A stretch of 64,000 nt of DNA from a bacterium MS4 (GTDB taxonomy: Bacteria; Bacillota; Clostridia; Oscillospirales; Acutalibacteraceae): NCBI GenBank assembly GCA_000752215.1, contig CCFG01000014.1, forward strand, positions 1-64,000. The letters run 5' to 3'. Of the stretch, positions 53,526-61,899 are shown one piece after another (position 1 is the stretch's first letter; every line of letters starts with the position of its first letter). A program made the position numbers and the translations under genes. The notes under the pieces are model-generated. The model did not search any database, was not told where the DNA came from, and saw only the letters and a list, made by a program, of their open reading frames with translations.

Positions 53526-53729
53526 ATTGTTTCCCTTGCTCCGATCGGGATTTGAACACGGAGTATCAACGTTGTTAATCTTCCGAACATGATAGTCATC
53601 GTAATTGCCATTATTAATCGACTTTACAAACTGTTCGCGATTCATATTTCGTCCGGTCTGATTATCATGAAAGGTCTGGTTTCTTCCGTTTGAATCCTCT
53701 GTGTTTACGGTAACCCTAGGTTTTCCCAT
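53517..53729 (-). CDS. DUF3892 family protein
   Basis: This 70-aa protein, MGKPRVTVNTEDSNGRNQTF to DRSKGNNLG, matches DUF3892, a small family of unknown function; the stretch MNREQFVKSINNGNYDDYHV is typical. A very strong ribosome site (GGGAGGGAGGTGAT) precedes it. It is on the strand opposite to the early operon, together with the 53-aa gene just upstream of it, so it may be an independently expressed accessory gene. Confidence 0.75.
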   Translation of the reverse strand: MGKPRVTVNTEDSNGRNQTFHDNQTGRNMNREQFVKSINNGNYDDYHVRKINNVDTPCSNPDRSKGNNLG

Positions 53730-53754
53730 TATGTATCACCTCCCTCCCAGCAAG

Positions 53755-53916
53755 TTAGCTCTTATATATCGCCAGTAAAAACTGAGCAGATTCCACAATG
53801 GTTTCCTTAGCATATGAGGCTAAAACAGGATGATCCCAAACATTCTGATAGCTTCCGGATTCAATGTCATTAACTGCAATAATTAAGTCGCGTATACAAT
53901 TTGAATCTATTTCCAT
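53755..53916 (-). CDS. small protein, 53 aa, unknown function
   Basis: Reads MEIDSNCIRDLIIAVNDIES to AQFLLAIYKS, with AGGGGTG before the start. Mostly helical in appearance. It lies 25 bases upstream of the DUF3892 gene on the same strand and likely shares its message. No family recognised. Confidence 0.6.
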   Translation of the reverse strand: MEIDSNCIRDLIIAVNDIESGSYQNVWDHPVLASYAKETIVESAQFLLAIYKS

Positions 53917-53979
53917 TTCAACACCCCTGCCAAATTATAGCGCCAAAAGAAATATATTTCAAGAAGGAGGGACAACCTC

Positions 53980-55122
53980 ATGCCACAGAATTGTATTGAA
54001 CGCATGAAATCAATTAACGCCAAAAAGAAAATCGCAGATTTTCATGTCAAGCAGAAACAGCCTTATGAATTCAAAAAGAATTACGCATATCGCAGGGCCT
54101 GGGAGTTCGCTGAAGAATGTGATAAGCGAGGGCTTAATTATCACGTTTCGATCGGAGGGCTTGACAGTATCACGCTATATTTGTTCTTGAAAAGTATTGG
54201 GTTACACGTGCCCGGGATATCAGCTTCCTATCTGGAAGACAAGAGTATTCAAGCGATACATAATCAACTTAAAATTGAATGCTTAAAATCCGCTCCAAAA
54301 CCGCACGGAGGCCACTGGAATAAAGCAGAGGTCATTCAACAGTTTGGGTTCCCTGCTCTCTCAAAAGAAACCGCCTCAAAAATTGAACTGCTCCAGCATC
54401 CCACACCGGACAATGCCACAGTAAGGCACGCGATCATAACAGGAGAAACCGGGGATTACGGCGGGAACAGAAAGGGCACTCGCATGAAGATGGCTCAGAA
54501 GTGGCTGAATCTCTTTGCCGGTGGTGAAAATGAGCGGGAGAATGTCAATTATCAATGCGCCCCATTTTTAGTATCGTCCAAATGTTGTTATTACCTGAAA
54601 GAAAAGCCGTGCGACGATTGGGCGAGAGAGCACAATAGCGTTCCCTATCTAGGCCTGATGGCATCAGAGGGAGGACGCCGACAGAAATCCCTCATGATAA
54701 ACGGATGCAACTATTTTGGAAAATCCGTTATACGGTCTGCTCCATTTGCGATTTTTAATCGCCAGGACATCTTGCAGCTCGCAATCGATCTGGACGTCCC
54801 GGTTCCAAAGATTTACGGAACCATTGAAAGAAAGCCGGATGGCACGCTTTACACGACGCGCGCTCAACGGACAGGCTGCAGTATGTGCGGATTTGGTATT
54901 CAGCTTGAAAAACGCCCTAACCGCTTCGATCGGCTGTATGAGGACAACCCGAAAGAATGGGATTACTGGATGAACCGGTGTTGCACTGATGAAAACGGCA
55001 TTACATATGGGTGGGGCCTTGTGCTGGATTATATTGGCATTCACTGGACACCGGAAACGCTTGCCGAAGACATAGCCAAACAGGAAGCGAAGAAAAAGAA
55101 GAAAAGGAGGCCCACCCCATGA
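53980..55122 (+). CDS. phage PAPS-reductase-like PP-loop protein
   Basis: This 380-aa protein has the PP-loop YHVSIGGLDSITLYLFLKS (SGG-DS type, residues 57-63), ITGETGDYGGNRKGTR, an internal NYQCAPFLVSSKCCYYLK, and a C-terminal Cys motif RTGCSMCGFGIQLEK. PP-loop ATPases of this family activate substrates with ATP; relatives reduce PAPS or, as in DndC, put sulfur into DNA. Here no sulfate or dnd genes are adjacent. A DNA- or nucleotide-modification role in the phage is a guess. GGAGGGA precedes the start. Confidence 0.85.
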   Translation: MPQNCIERMKSINAKKKIADFHVKQKQPYEFKKNYAYRRAWEFAEECDKRGLNYHVSIGGLDSITLYLFLKSIGLHVPGISASYLEDKSIQAIHNQLKIECLKSAPKPHGGHWNKAEVIQQFGFPALSKETASKIELLQHPTPDNATVRHAIITGETGDYGGNRKGTRMKMAQKWLNLFAGGENERENVNYQCAPFLVSSKCCYYLKEKPCDDWAREHNSVPYLGLMASEGGRRQKSLMINGCNYFGKSVIRSAPFAIFNRQDILQLAIDLDVPVPKIYGTIERKPDGTLYTTRAQRTGCSMCGFGIQLEKRPNRFDRLYEDNPKEWDYWMNRCCTDENGITYGWGLVLDYIGIHWTPETLAEDIAKQEAKKKKKRRPTP

Positions 55123-55436
55123 AGCATTTTTACGCCGCCCTGTTTGGCGCCGGTTTAATCGGTCTATACATATCTGCCGGAGCAGCCGAGGTTCAGCCGC
55201 TTCTCCCGTGTGCGCTCGCTGCATTAATCTGCACCGTTGCTGCGGGGATTGGATCGATAGGCTACAACCACACGGAGAGGAGGGACAAGCCTTGTACGAC
55301 CCATGCGAGCGCTGCCCGTGCATCCTGCGGCAAGAAGTCTGCAAGCAATTCTGTACCTTACATAAAATCGCCGTTGCGGAGCTCGGCAGAAAATCAGCCT
55401 ATGCACAGCGATCTGACTCCATTGCAAAGGCGGTGA
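55119..55436 (+). CDS. small membrane protein, up to 105 aa
   Basis: Starts MKHFYAALFGAGLIGLYISA, overlapping the previous stop by ATGA. Two hydrophobic helices are followed by a basic low-complexity tail that overlaps the next gene in another frame by 145 bases. The helical part looks real; the tail may be a by-product of the overlap. Confidence 0.5.
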   Translation: MKHFYAALFGAGLIGLYISAGAAEVQPLLPCALAALICTVAAGIGSIGYNHTERRDKPCTTHASAARASCGKKSASNSVPYIKSPLRSSAENQPMHSDLTPLQRR

Positions 55437-55447
55437 GAAAAAAGTGA
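55292..55447 (+). CDS. small Cys-rich protein, 51 aa
   Basis: Starts at TTG 55292 behind GAGAGGAGGGAC: YDPCERCPCILRQEVCKQFC with five Cys close together, a probable zinc or Fe-S knuckle, then a basic helix ending VRKK. The strong ribosome site and GTGA overlap with the next gene support it. Confidence 0.6.
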   Translation: MYDPCERCPCILRQEVCKQFCTLHKIAVAELGRKSAYAQRSDSIAKAVRKK

Positions 55448-55776
55448 TTCACTGGACACCCGAAGAACTCGCTGATATGGCCCGGTATGACGTGGAGATC
55501 GACGCACTCGATCATGTGGCCCCCGAGAATACAGCCGCTTATCTGCCTAAGAAATCGCCCCGTCTCAGTCCCCGGGCTGCGAAGAACAAACGGGAATATG
55601 AAAAAGCTTACCAGAAGACGCACCGGGAGCAGTATAACCAACGCCGCCGTGAATGGTATCAGCGAAACCGTACGGCGTATCTTGCTTCTTTAGCCGACCG
55701 CCGAAAGCAGAAAAAAGCCGCCTCAAGTGCTGCGAACACTCGAAACGGCCGACTTTATCAATCACCAACAGTATAA
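55444..55776 (+). CDS. phage protein, 110 aa, basic helical
   Basis: Starts at GTG 55444 overlapping the previous stop. MIHWTPEELADMARYDVEID opens it, then a long Arg/Lys/Gln/Tyr-rich helical stretch (EYEKAYQKTHREQYNQRRRE). Nucleic-acid binding is plausible from composition. No family recognised with confidence. Confidence 0.7.
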   Translation: MIHWTPEELADMARYDVEIDALDHVAPENTAAYLPKKSPRLSPRAAKNKREYEKAYQKTHREQYNQRRREWYQRNRTAYLASLADRRKQKKAASSAANTRNGRLYQSPTV

Positions 55777-55796
55777 CACAAAGGAAGGAATTGTCA

Positions 55797-55919
55797 ATGC
55801 CAGAACATTGTCCGATCTGTGCAAGCATCGATATCATTGCCGGCCGCTGTCAGCATTGCGGCAGCCCGGCCAAGAAAGGAGAGAACCATGAAAAACGTAA
55901 AGATGTCCGTCACGGATAA
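55797..55919 (+). CDS. small zinc-ribbon protein, 40 aa
   Basis: MPEHCPICASIDIIAGRCQHCGSPAKKGE: two Cys-x-x-Cys knuckles. AAGGAAGG lies upstream. It overlaps the next start by about 30 bases in another frame. Confidence 0.6.
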   Translation: MPEHCPICASIDIIAGRCQHCGSPAKKGENHEKRKDVRHG

Positions 55920-56070
55920 CAAGCTGCTGATCGAGGTTGATTTATCCCAGAGTTTCGGCCAGTCATCCAGCGGCAAGTCTATAACCGTTGCATCCACCGA
56001 GGGGAACAAAACCGTTCCCGGTACGGAGGATTTCAAAATCGGCTTGAACGTGTACAAGCCCAACAAATAA
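55888..56070 (+). CDS. small phage protein, 60 aa
   Basis: MKNVKMSVTDNKLLIEVDLS to KIGLNVYKPNK, behind AAAGGAGAG. A beta-rich protein seen beside DUF2800 genes in clostridial prophages, function unknown (recollection of context, not a search). Confidence 0.75.
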   Translation: MKNVKMSVTDNKLLIEVDLSQSFGQSSSGKSITVASTEGNKTVPGTEDFKIGLNVYKPNK

Positions 56071-56082
56071 GGAGGAAATATT

Positions 56083-56643
56083 ATGTCAAACCTTGTAATT
56101 GAAATCGTAGCCCCCACCATCGTTGCAGTCATTGAGAAGCTGATCGAGGTGTTGTCTCCTAAGACAGTCGCCTTTAATCAGACTTTACCGCAGACTCCCG
56201 TCGAACAGGCAGTACGTCAGCAGGTTGTTCCCGCGCCCGCACCACAGCCGCCAACGTATGCCGCCCCTGCACCGCAGTACCGGTATGCCGCACCCGTAAA
56301 CCCTACCCCTGCGCTGCAGCAGGCCGCGCCTGCGGTTCCTGTAGTTGCCGCGCCGATTGCCCCGACGCCCCCCAATGCAGTGACTTCGGCAATGCCTGCC
56401 GCGCCTGCTACAACATACGGTGCTCCTACAGTAACGCCGGGTAACTCCGCGCCCGTCGCGGCGGCTCCCACCTATCAAATTGACGACCTTGCCAGAGCAG
56501 CGGCGCAGCTCATGGACGCGGGGAAGCAGAAAGAGTGCCTCGCACTGCTCGCGCAGTTTCAGGTACAGGGGCTGAACGACCTCAAACCTGAGCAGTTCGG
56601 AGCGTTTGCCACTGCACTGAGGCAGATGGGGGCGAAGCTGTAA
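56083..56643 (+). CDS. phage protein with Pro/Ala-rich linker, 186 aa
   Basis: An N-terminal helix (MSNLVIEIVAPTIVAVIEKL), a Pro/Ala/Gln/Tyr-rich unstructured middle (about 50-130) and a C-terminal helical domain (DDLARAAAQLMDAGKQKECL onward). GGAGG precedes it and its stop overlaps the DUF2800 start (TAATG). The linker layout suggests a scaffolding or partner protein for the replication proteins downstream (inference). Confidence 0.75.
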   Translation: MSNLVIEIVAPTIVAVIEKLIEVLSPKTVAFNQTLPQTPVEQAVRQQVVPAPAPQPPTYAAPAPQYRYAAPVNPTPALQQAAPAVPVVAAPIAPTPPNAVTSAMPAAPATTYGAPTVTPGNSAPVAAAPTYQIDDLARAAAQLMDAGKQKECLALLAQFQVQGLNDLKPEQFGAFATALRQMGAKL

Positions 56644-57836
56644 TGCCTACACAACATGCCCTCCTGACAGCTTCCGGCGCGCACCGGTGGATGCACTGCA
56701 CCCCATCGGCACGGCTGGAAGAGGCCCTGCCGGACAGCACCAGCGAATACGCCGCGGAGGGAACACTTGCGCATAGTATCGCGGAGCTGAAAGTCCGGAA
56801 GATGTTCGTTGAAGCTATGGGTACCCGGTCATTCAACAGCAAAATGAAGAAGTTGGAAGCCGACCCTCTCTATCAGACAGAAATGCAGACAACCACCGAC
56901 GAATACCTGGACTACATCACTGGCATTGCAATGTCGTATCCTACCCGCCCTTACATAGCGGTAGAGCGCCGCCTTGACTTTTCCCGGTACGTCCCGGAGG
57001 GCTTCGGCACCGGTGACTGTATCATCATCGGCGGCGACACCCTTCATGTCATTGATTACAAGCACGGCAAAGGCGTCGTTGTGGATGTAGAGAATAACCC
57101 TCAGCTTATGCTGTACGGTCTCGGCGCGCTGGAAGCCTACAGCGTACTGTACAACATTAAGCACGTCGCTCTGACCGTCGTACAGCCCCGCGCGGACGGT
57201 GATTCCATCAAGGAGTGGACAATTGACCGGGACAAGCTGCTTGACTGGGGTGTATTTACGGTCCGTCCGGTAGCGGAAAAGGCTTTCGCCGGTGAAGGGG
57301 AATTCTGCGGCGGTGACTGGTGTCGGTTCTGCCGGGCACGGAACACCTGCCGGACCAGAGCCGGACAGTATACCGCTCTGGAGGACTTCGGCAGCAAAAC
57401 AGATACCGGCAAGTTACCGGTACCGCCGCTGCTGTCCGATGCCGAAGTCGGTGAAGTCCTCAAAATAGCAGTCGACCTTGAGAAGTGGGTCTCAGATCTC
57501 AAAGAATACGCGCTTACTGCTTGCCTCGAAGGTAAGGAAATCCCCGGCTGGAAAGCAGTTGAGGGCCGTAGCTCTCGATCGTGGGATAACCAAGATGAAG
57601 CATTCAATGTTCTTTCTACCGGAGGGATAGAAGAAGCGATGCTCTGGCACCGTGAACCATACTCTGTGGCACAGATTGAAAAGGAACTTGGTAAAAAGAC
57701 ATTTAATGACCTCGTTGGGGCCCATGTTCTTAAAACACCCGGCAAACCTACCCTCGCGCTGGAATCTGATAATCGCGAAGCAATTACAATGAAGCCAAGT
57801 GCCTCAGAAGACTTTGGAGGCGAACGAATTGGGTGA
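56643..57836 (+). CDS. DUF2800 protein, Cas4/RecB-like nuclease
   Basis: This 397-aa protein is DUF2800. PD-(D/E)XK-type residues appear in FGTGDCIIIGG and LHVIDYKHGKGV. A Cas4/AddB-like iron-sulfur pattern can be read: Cys19 at the N-terminus (HRWMHC), then Cys222, 227, 230 and 236 (CGGDWCRFCRARNTC). A phage recombination exonuclease working with the DUF2815 protein next door is likely (inference). Confidence 0.85.
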   Translation: MPTQHALLTASGAHRWMHCTPSARLEEALPDSTSEYAAEGTLAHSIAELKVRKMFVEAMGTRSFNSKMKKLEADPLYQTEMQTTTDEYLDYITGIAMSYPTRPYIAVERRLDFSRYVPEGFGTGDCIIIGGDTLHVIDYKHGKGVVVDVENNPQLMLYGLGALEAYSVLYNIKHVALTVVQPRADGDSIKEWTIDRDKLLDWGVFTVRPVAEKAFAGEGEFCGGDWCRFCRARNTCRTRAGQYTALEDFGSKTDTGKLPVPPLLSDAEVGEVLKIAVDLEKWVSDLKEYALTACLEGKEIPGWKAVEGRSSRSWDNQDEAFNVLSTGGIEEAMLWHREPYSVAQIEKELGKKTFNDLVGAHVLKTPGKPTLALESDNREAITMKPSASEDFGGERIG

Positions 57837-57924
57837 TATCGCAGATAGCTATATCGACCGCATGCTCGATATGAGAGCCCCCGTTGGTCACTATAAAAAC
57901 ATACATAAAAAGGAGAAACATTTT

Positions 57925-58671
57925 ATGCCAAACACAAATCCCGCACATATTGTCCTGAGGAACGTCCGCCTATCTTACACGCACCTGGATAAGCCCTACG
58001 CCTCACAGCCGGGGCAGGAGCCGAAATATTCAGCGACCGTCCTCGTGCCGAAGAACCCGGCCAACAACAGGGCACTGATCGACGCGGCAGCCGCCGCGGC
58101 CACGCAGAAAGCAATTGAGAAATACGGCAAGGCGTTCCCCCCGACGCCGAAAGTCAGTGTGCATGATGGCGACGGCGTCCGGCCTTCTGACGGCCAGCCA
58201 TTCGGCGACGAGTGCAAAGGTTGCTGGGTGTTCACTGCATCCAGTAAAACCCCGGTCAAGATTGTTGACCTCAACCTGCAGGACATCTTGGACGCCACAC
58301 AGATTTATTCCGGTATGTACGCCAATGTCGGCGTTACGTTTTTCGGCTACAATGCCCCGCAGAACAAGGGAATCGGCGTAGCCCTCGACAATGTCCAGAA
58401 AACCGCGGACGGTGAGCCCCTCGGCGGCCAGCGTGCAAGTGCGGAGGATGACTTTGGCGGCGCAGAGCCGCAGGTATCCGTTCCTTACATTCCTCCGTAC
58501 CCCGCGCAAGCTCCGGCGGCTCCCCAGTATCCGCAATATGCACAGCAGCCTGTAGCCCCCGCATATCCCCAGTACACACCGGCGCCGACGCAGTCATACC
58601 CCGATATGCCGCAGGGTTACCCGCAATACCCCGCCGTGGACCCGATTACCGGCGTACCCCTCACCAGATAA
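57925..58671 (+). CDS. DUF2815 protein, probable single-strand DNA-binding protein
   Basis: This 248-aa protein starts at ATG 57925 behind AAAAAGGAGAAAC. The DUF2815 core (about 5-165) has NPAHIVLRNVRLSYTHLDKP and GVTFFGYNAPQNKGIGVALD. A Pro/Gln/Tyr-rich tail (about 170-248) resembles the flexible tails of SSB proteins. The frame is open upstream to about 57799 without a good site. Confidence 0.85.
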   Translation: MPNTNPAHIVLRNVRLSYTHLDKPYASQPGQEPKYSATVLVPKNPANNRALIDAAAAAATQKAIEKYGKAFPPTPKVSVHDGDGVRPSDGQPFGDECKGCWVFTASSKTPVKIVDLNLQDILDATQIYSGMYANVGVTFFGYNAPQNKGIGVALDNVQKTADGEPLGGQRASAEDDFGGAEPQVSVPYIPPYPAQAPAAPQYPQYAQQPVAPAYPQYTPAPTQSYPDMPQGYPQYPAVDPITGVPLTR

Positions 58672-58689
58672 CACCGCAGCTCGTTCCTC

Positions 58690-58714
58690 GCGGGGTCACC
58701 GTATAAGGCCCCGC
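58690..58714 (+). other. GC hairpin between DUF2815 gene and 58745 gene
   Basis: GCGGGG/CCCCGC stem with a 13-base loop; followed by AATTTAATTTT. It may be a partial terminator or mRNA processing site. Confidence 0.35.
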
Positions 58715-58744
58715 CCCGAAAATTTAATTTTAGGAGGGATCAAG

Positions 58745-59038
58745 TTGACTTTACAAAACCTAAAAGCCAATCTGTTGGGTGCCATTGAAATATACAACGG
58801 AAAGCGGGTCGGCGTGGGAGAAATTCGAGTGGATTTTATGGCACGTGATTGCTACAACTGCATTATTGATTTAGAAAAAGAAAATGCCAATCTAAAAGAC
58901 GAGCTGAAAACTGTCTATGACTTTGCTGACGAAATGGCTGATCAAGCTCTGAACAATGCAAATCCATACGACAAAGCAATTGAATATACGGATTGGTACA
59001 ACGCGGGGAATGCCACACGAGAGAAGACTGATCCATGA
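58745..59038 (+). CDS. phage protein, 97 aa, coiled-coil
   Basis: TTG start at 58745 behind AGGAGGG. IIDLEKENANLKDELKTVYD is a heptad-type coiled coil. It overlaps the polymerase start by 4 bases (ATGA), so it is translationally coupled to it. Family not recognised. Confidence 0.75.
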   Translation: MTLQNLKANLLGAIEIYNGKRVGVGEIRVDFMARDCYNCIIDLEKENANLKDELKTVYDFADEMADQALNNANPYDKAIEYTDWYNAGNATREKTDP

Positions 59039-61047
59039 TCCATCATCTGAACGTTGACCTTGAAACCTATTCTTCCGTCCCGATCGGCAAGGCGGGGCTG
59101 TACAAATATGTGCAGTCCCCAGATTTTCAAATCCTGCTGTTTGGCTATTCGCTCGATGGTACGCCGCCAGTTGTGCTGGATTTGACGCAAGGCGCTCAAA
59201 TTCCAAATGATATCGGGCTTCTACTCTTTGATAGTCATTGCATCAAACATGCATACAACGCAGCTTTTGAGTGGTACTGCCTAAGTAAGCATTATCGACT
59301 GATCCCTGGCTTGTGGTACATAAATAACTGGCTTTCCCAATGGCGCTGCACAATGCTCCATGGTCTTTACTGTGGGTATACCGCCGGTCTGGACGCCACC
59401 GGCAAAGCGCTGGGACTCCCAGAGGACAAGCGCAAGCTGGCAACCGGCAAAGCCCTTATTAAATTGTTCTGCACACCTACGACCCCGACAGCGCGTAATG
59501 GCGGCAGGACCCGAACAATGCCGCACCATGAGCCGGAGAAATGGGGCCTGTTTAAAACCTATAACGCCGGTGATGTCGTTGCCGAACAGGAGATCGAACG
59601 CCGATTATCCCCATTCCCGGTGCCACCGGAAGTGCAGCGCCAGTGGGAAACCGATCTGCGCATTAATGCCCGAGGTGTGGCCGTTGACCTTGACCTGATC
59701 CATGGAGCGCTGGAATGCTCCGATACGGTAACCTCCGCTTTGACCGAAGAGGCCGTACAGCTTACCGGCTTAAATAATCCGAACAGCGTCGCGCAGCTCT
59801 CCAATTGGTTGGCCAAAGAAACCGGAGAAAATATTGCCGACCTGCGGAAAGACACTGTAAAAACAATGCTGGGCGGCGTCCTTGAAAGCGACGATGCCCG
59901 CAGGGCACTTGAAATCCGGCAGGAGCTCAGCAAGACCAGCGTAAAAAAATACACGGCCATGACCGACGCTGTGTGCGACGATGGACGTGTACGAGGATTA
60001 TTACAGTTCTATGGCGCCAACCGTACCGGGCGCTGGGCGGGGCGTATTATCCAACCGCAAAACCTTCCACAGACCCATATTTACGACGGTATGCTCGATC
60101 TTGCCCGCGATCTGGTCAAAGGCCGCAAGATCGATACTCTGAAGCTGATTTACGGCAGTGTGCCGGATACCCTTTCGCAGCTTATCCGCACTGCACTGAC
60201 TCCGGCACCGGGGCATAAATTCGTCGACGCAGATTTCAGTGCCATAGAAGCCCGCGTGATTGCCTGGCTGGCCGGTGAGGACTGGGTACTGAACGTATTC
60301 CGCGGTCACGGCAAAATTTATGAAGCAACAGCGTCGCAGATGTTCGGGGTGCCAATTGAGAAAATCGTGAAAGGCGAATCGGAATATGCCCTGCGGCAGA
60401 AAGGTAAGGTTGCAACCCTCGCACTGGGATATCAGGGCGCGGCCGGAGCACTGATCAACATGGGTGCTCTGAAAATGGGAATCCCCGAAGAAGACCTTCC
60501 CGATATCGTCCGCCGCTGGCGGGACAGCAACCGACGCATTGTTGATCTTTGGTATTCGGTCGAGAACACCGCAATCGGTGTCGTGCAGACAGGGCGGCCG
60601 GCAGGAGTACACGGCCTGATGTTTGCTTTGGAAGGGGACCATGGCACCGATCAATACTTCCTGACAATTACACTGCCGTCCGGTCGGAAACTCTACTATG
60701 CAAAACCATTCCTCTCTCCGAATCAGTGGGGCAACGATTCCCTTCATTACTATGGTATGAACCAGACAACAAAGAAATGGGAAGTCGTTGATACATACGG
60801 CGGGAAGCTTGTTGAAAACTGCGTACAGGCCATTGCACGCGACTGTTTGGCCGAAAACATCGAACGGCTGGAAGCTGCCGGATATCCCGTTGTCTTTCAC
60901 GTGCATGATGAAGTGGTAATTGACATAGAAAACGAAAAGGCAGACCTTGACGCGGTCTGCCAAATCATGGGGCAACCTATACCATGGGCGCCCGGGCTTC
61001 CACTCAAGGCCGACGGCTGGGTTGGAGATTATTATACGAAGGACTAA
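59035..61047 (+). CDS. family A DNA polymerase (phage replicative)
   Basis: This 670-aa polymerase has a 3'-5' exonuclease domain (NVDLETYSS, Asp8 and Glu10, plus SHCIKHAYNAAFEWY) and a palm/fingers domain. Motif A is DADFSAIEARVIAWLAG (near 399), motif B RQKGKVATLALGYQG (near 453) and motif C FHVHDEVVID (near 624). No 5'-3' exonuclease domain. It replicates the element's DNA. Confidence 0.95.
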   Translation: MIHHLNVDLETYSSVPIGKAGLYKYVQSPDFQILLFGYSLDGTPPVVLDLTQGAQIPNDIGLLLFDSHCIKHAYNAAFEWYCLSKHYRLIPGLWYINNWLSQWRCTMLHGLYCGYTAGLDATGKALGLPEDKRKLATGKALIKLFCTPTTPTARNGGRTRTMPHHEPEKWGLFKTYNAGDVVAEQEIERRLSPFPVPPEVQRQWETDLRINARGVAVDLDLIHGALECSDTVTSALTEEAVQLTGLNNPNSVAQLSNWLAKETGENIADLRKDTVKTMLGGVLESDDARRALEIRQELSKTSVKKYTAMTDAVCDDGRVRGLLQFYGANRTGRWAGRIIQPQNLPQTHIYDGMLDLARDLVKGRKIDTLKLIYGSVPDTLSQLIRTALTPAPGHKFVDADFSAIEARVIAWLAGEDWVLNVFRGHGKIYEATASQMFGVPIEKIVKGESEYALRQKGKVATLALGYQGAAGALINMGALKMGIPEEDLPDIVRRWRDSNRRIVDLWYSVENTAIGVVQTGRPAGVHGLMFALEGDHGTDQYFLTITLPSGRKLYYAKPFLSPNQWGNDSLHYYGMNQTTKKWEVVDTYGGKLVENCVQAIARDCLAENIERLEAAGYPVVFHVHDEVVIDIENEKADLDAVCQIMGQPIPWAPGLPLKADGWVGDYYTKD

Positions 61048-61059
61048 TCAGGTGTGTAT

Positions 61060-61563
61060 TTAATCCGATAATCCAATTTCATTTTTAATCAATCTTATTA
61101 TATCATTTCGTGCCAGCCTAATGGCCATACGTAAAGTCCTAACCTTTTCTTCATCTAGATCCTCTTTCAAAATTTCATGTAAGTAATCACTTGTCAAAGA
61201 AGCACACGTCATAAATAGACGCATCACCTCCTTGCTTGCATAAAGTTGCATATACATTGAATTTTCGTTAATAAAATTCCGTTCAGCTTCTAAAAATTCA
61301 CTAACGTCTTTAACAACCTGATTTTTATCAGAAAGATTTTCATTGGCTTCTGCAAACACAGAGGATTTTATAACTCGCATAATTTCAATATATAATGCTT
61401 TGCGCGCATCCATTGCATCCTTTTCTCTTATATCTTTCTTTTGCTTTTCTTGAATATAATTCTGCTGTAAGAAGGTTAATACAGAACCTAAAGCAACTCC
61501 AATTAGTGCGAATACCCCCGATAAAATATATCCCTGCATGCTATTTGTTTGAGATAATAACAC
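61060..61563 (-). CDS. membrane-anchored helical protein, accessory gene
   Basis: About 167 aa. GTG 61563 is preferred because GGGGGTG lies five bases before it; GTG 61569 is also open. One N-terminal membrane helix (YILSGVFALIGVALGSVLTF) is followed by a long charged helical domain (KDIREKDAMDARKALYIEIM, and so on). It is antisense to the operon, is AT-richer than its neighbours, and sits between polymerase and primase, so it is probably an independently expressed moron. A defence or superinfection role is possible but not shown. Confidence 0.7.
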   Translation of the reverse strand: MLLSQTNSMQGYILSGVFALIGVALGSVLTFLQQNYIQEKQKKDIREKDAMDARKALYIEIMRVIKSSVFAEANENLSDKNQVVKDVSEFLEAERNFINENSMYMQLYASKEVMRLFMTCASLTSDYLHEILKEDLDEEKVRTLRMAIRLARNDIIRLIKNEIGLSD

Positions 61564-61627
61564 TCTCACACCCCCTATGTTTATTCATTTTATTCTATAT
61601 TTTTCATTCTGTAAAGGATTGAGAACA

Positions 61628-61885
61628 ATGAAAAAATTATTTTGGTTTTTATATACAAGAATCCGTTTATGGTACTTATATCGAAAAGATATTCCTCTCT
61701 GGGAATCACCGTGCTATTACCAATGCCCAACCTGCTTTTGGGATAGCACGGATGCGGAATTAGACGACGACTGTTATATAGGCGCCTCTAATATTCACTA
61801 TGGATATGAGGGCGCTCAATACTGGACGGAGCACTGGAAATGCCCGCGGTGCGGTACCTTGTTTGAGGTTGACAATAGCAATTAA
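61628..61885 (+). CDS. small zinc-ribbon protein, 85 aa
   Basis: ATG 61628 behind AAAGGATTG. An N-terminal aromatic/basic stretch (MKKLFWFLYTRIRLWYLYRK) leads to YYQCPTCFWDSTD and WKCPRCGTLFEVD, a two-knuckle zinc ribbon. It is divergent from the minus-strand membrane protein across about 60 bp, so the pair may share a regulatory region. Confidence 0.7.
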   Translation: MKKLFWFLYTRIRLWYLYRKDIPLWESPCYYQCPTCFWDSTDAELDDDCYIGASNIHYGYEGAQYWTEHWKCPRCGTLFEVDNSN

Positions 61886-61899
61886 GGAGGCTCCCTGAA

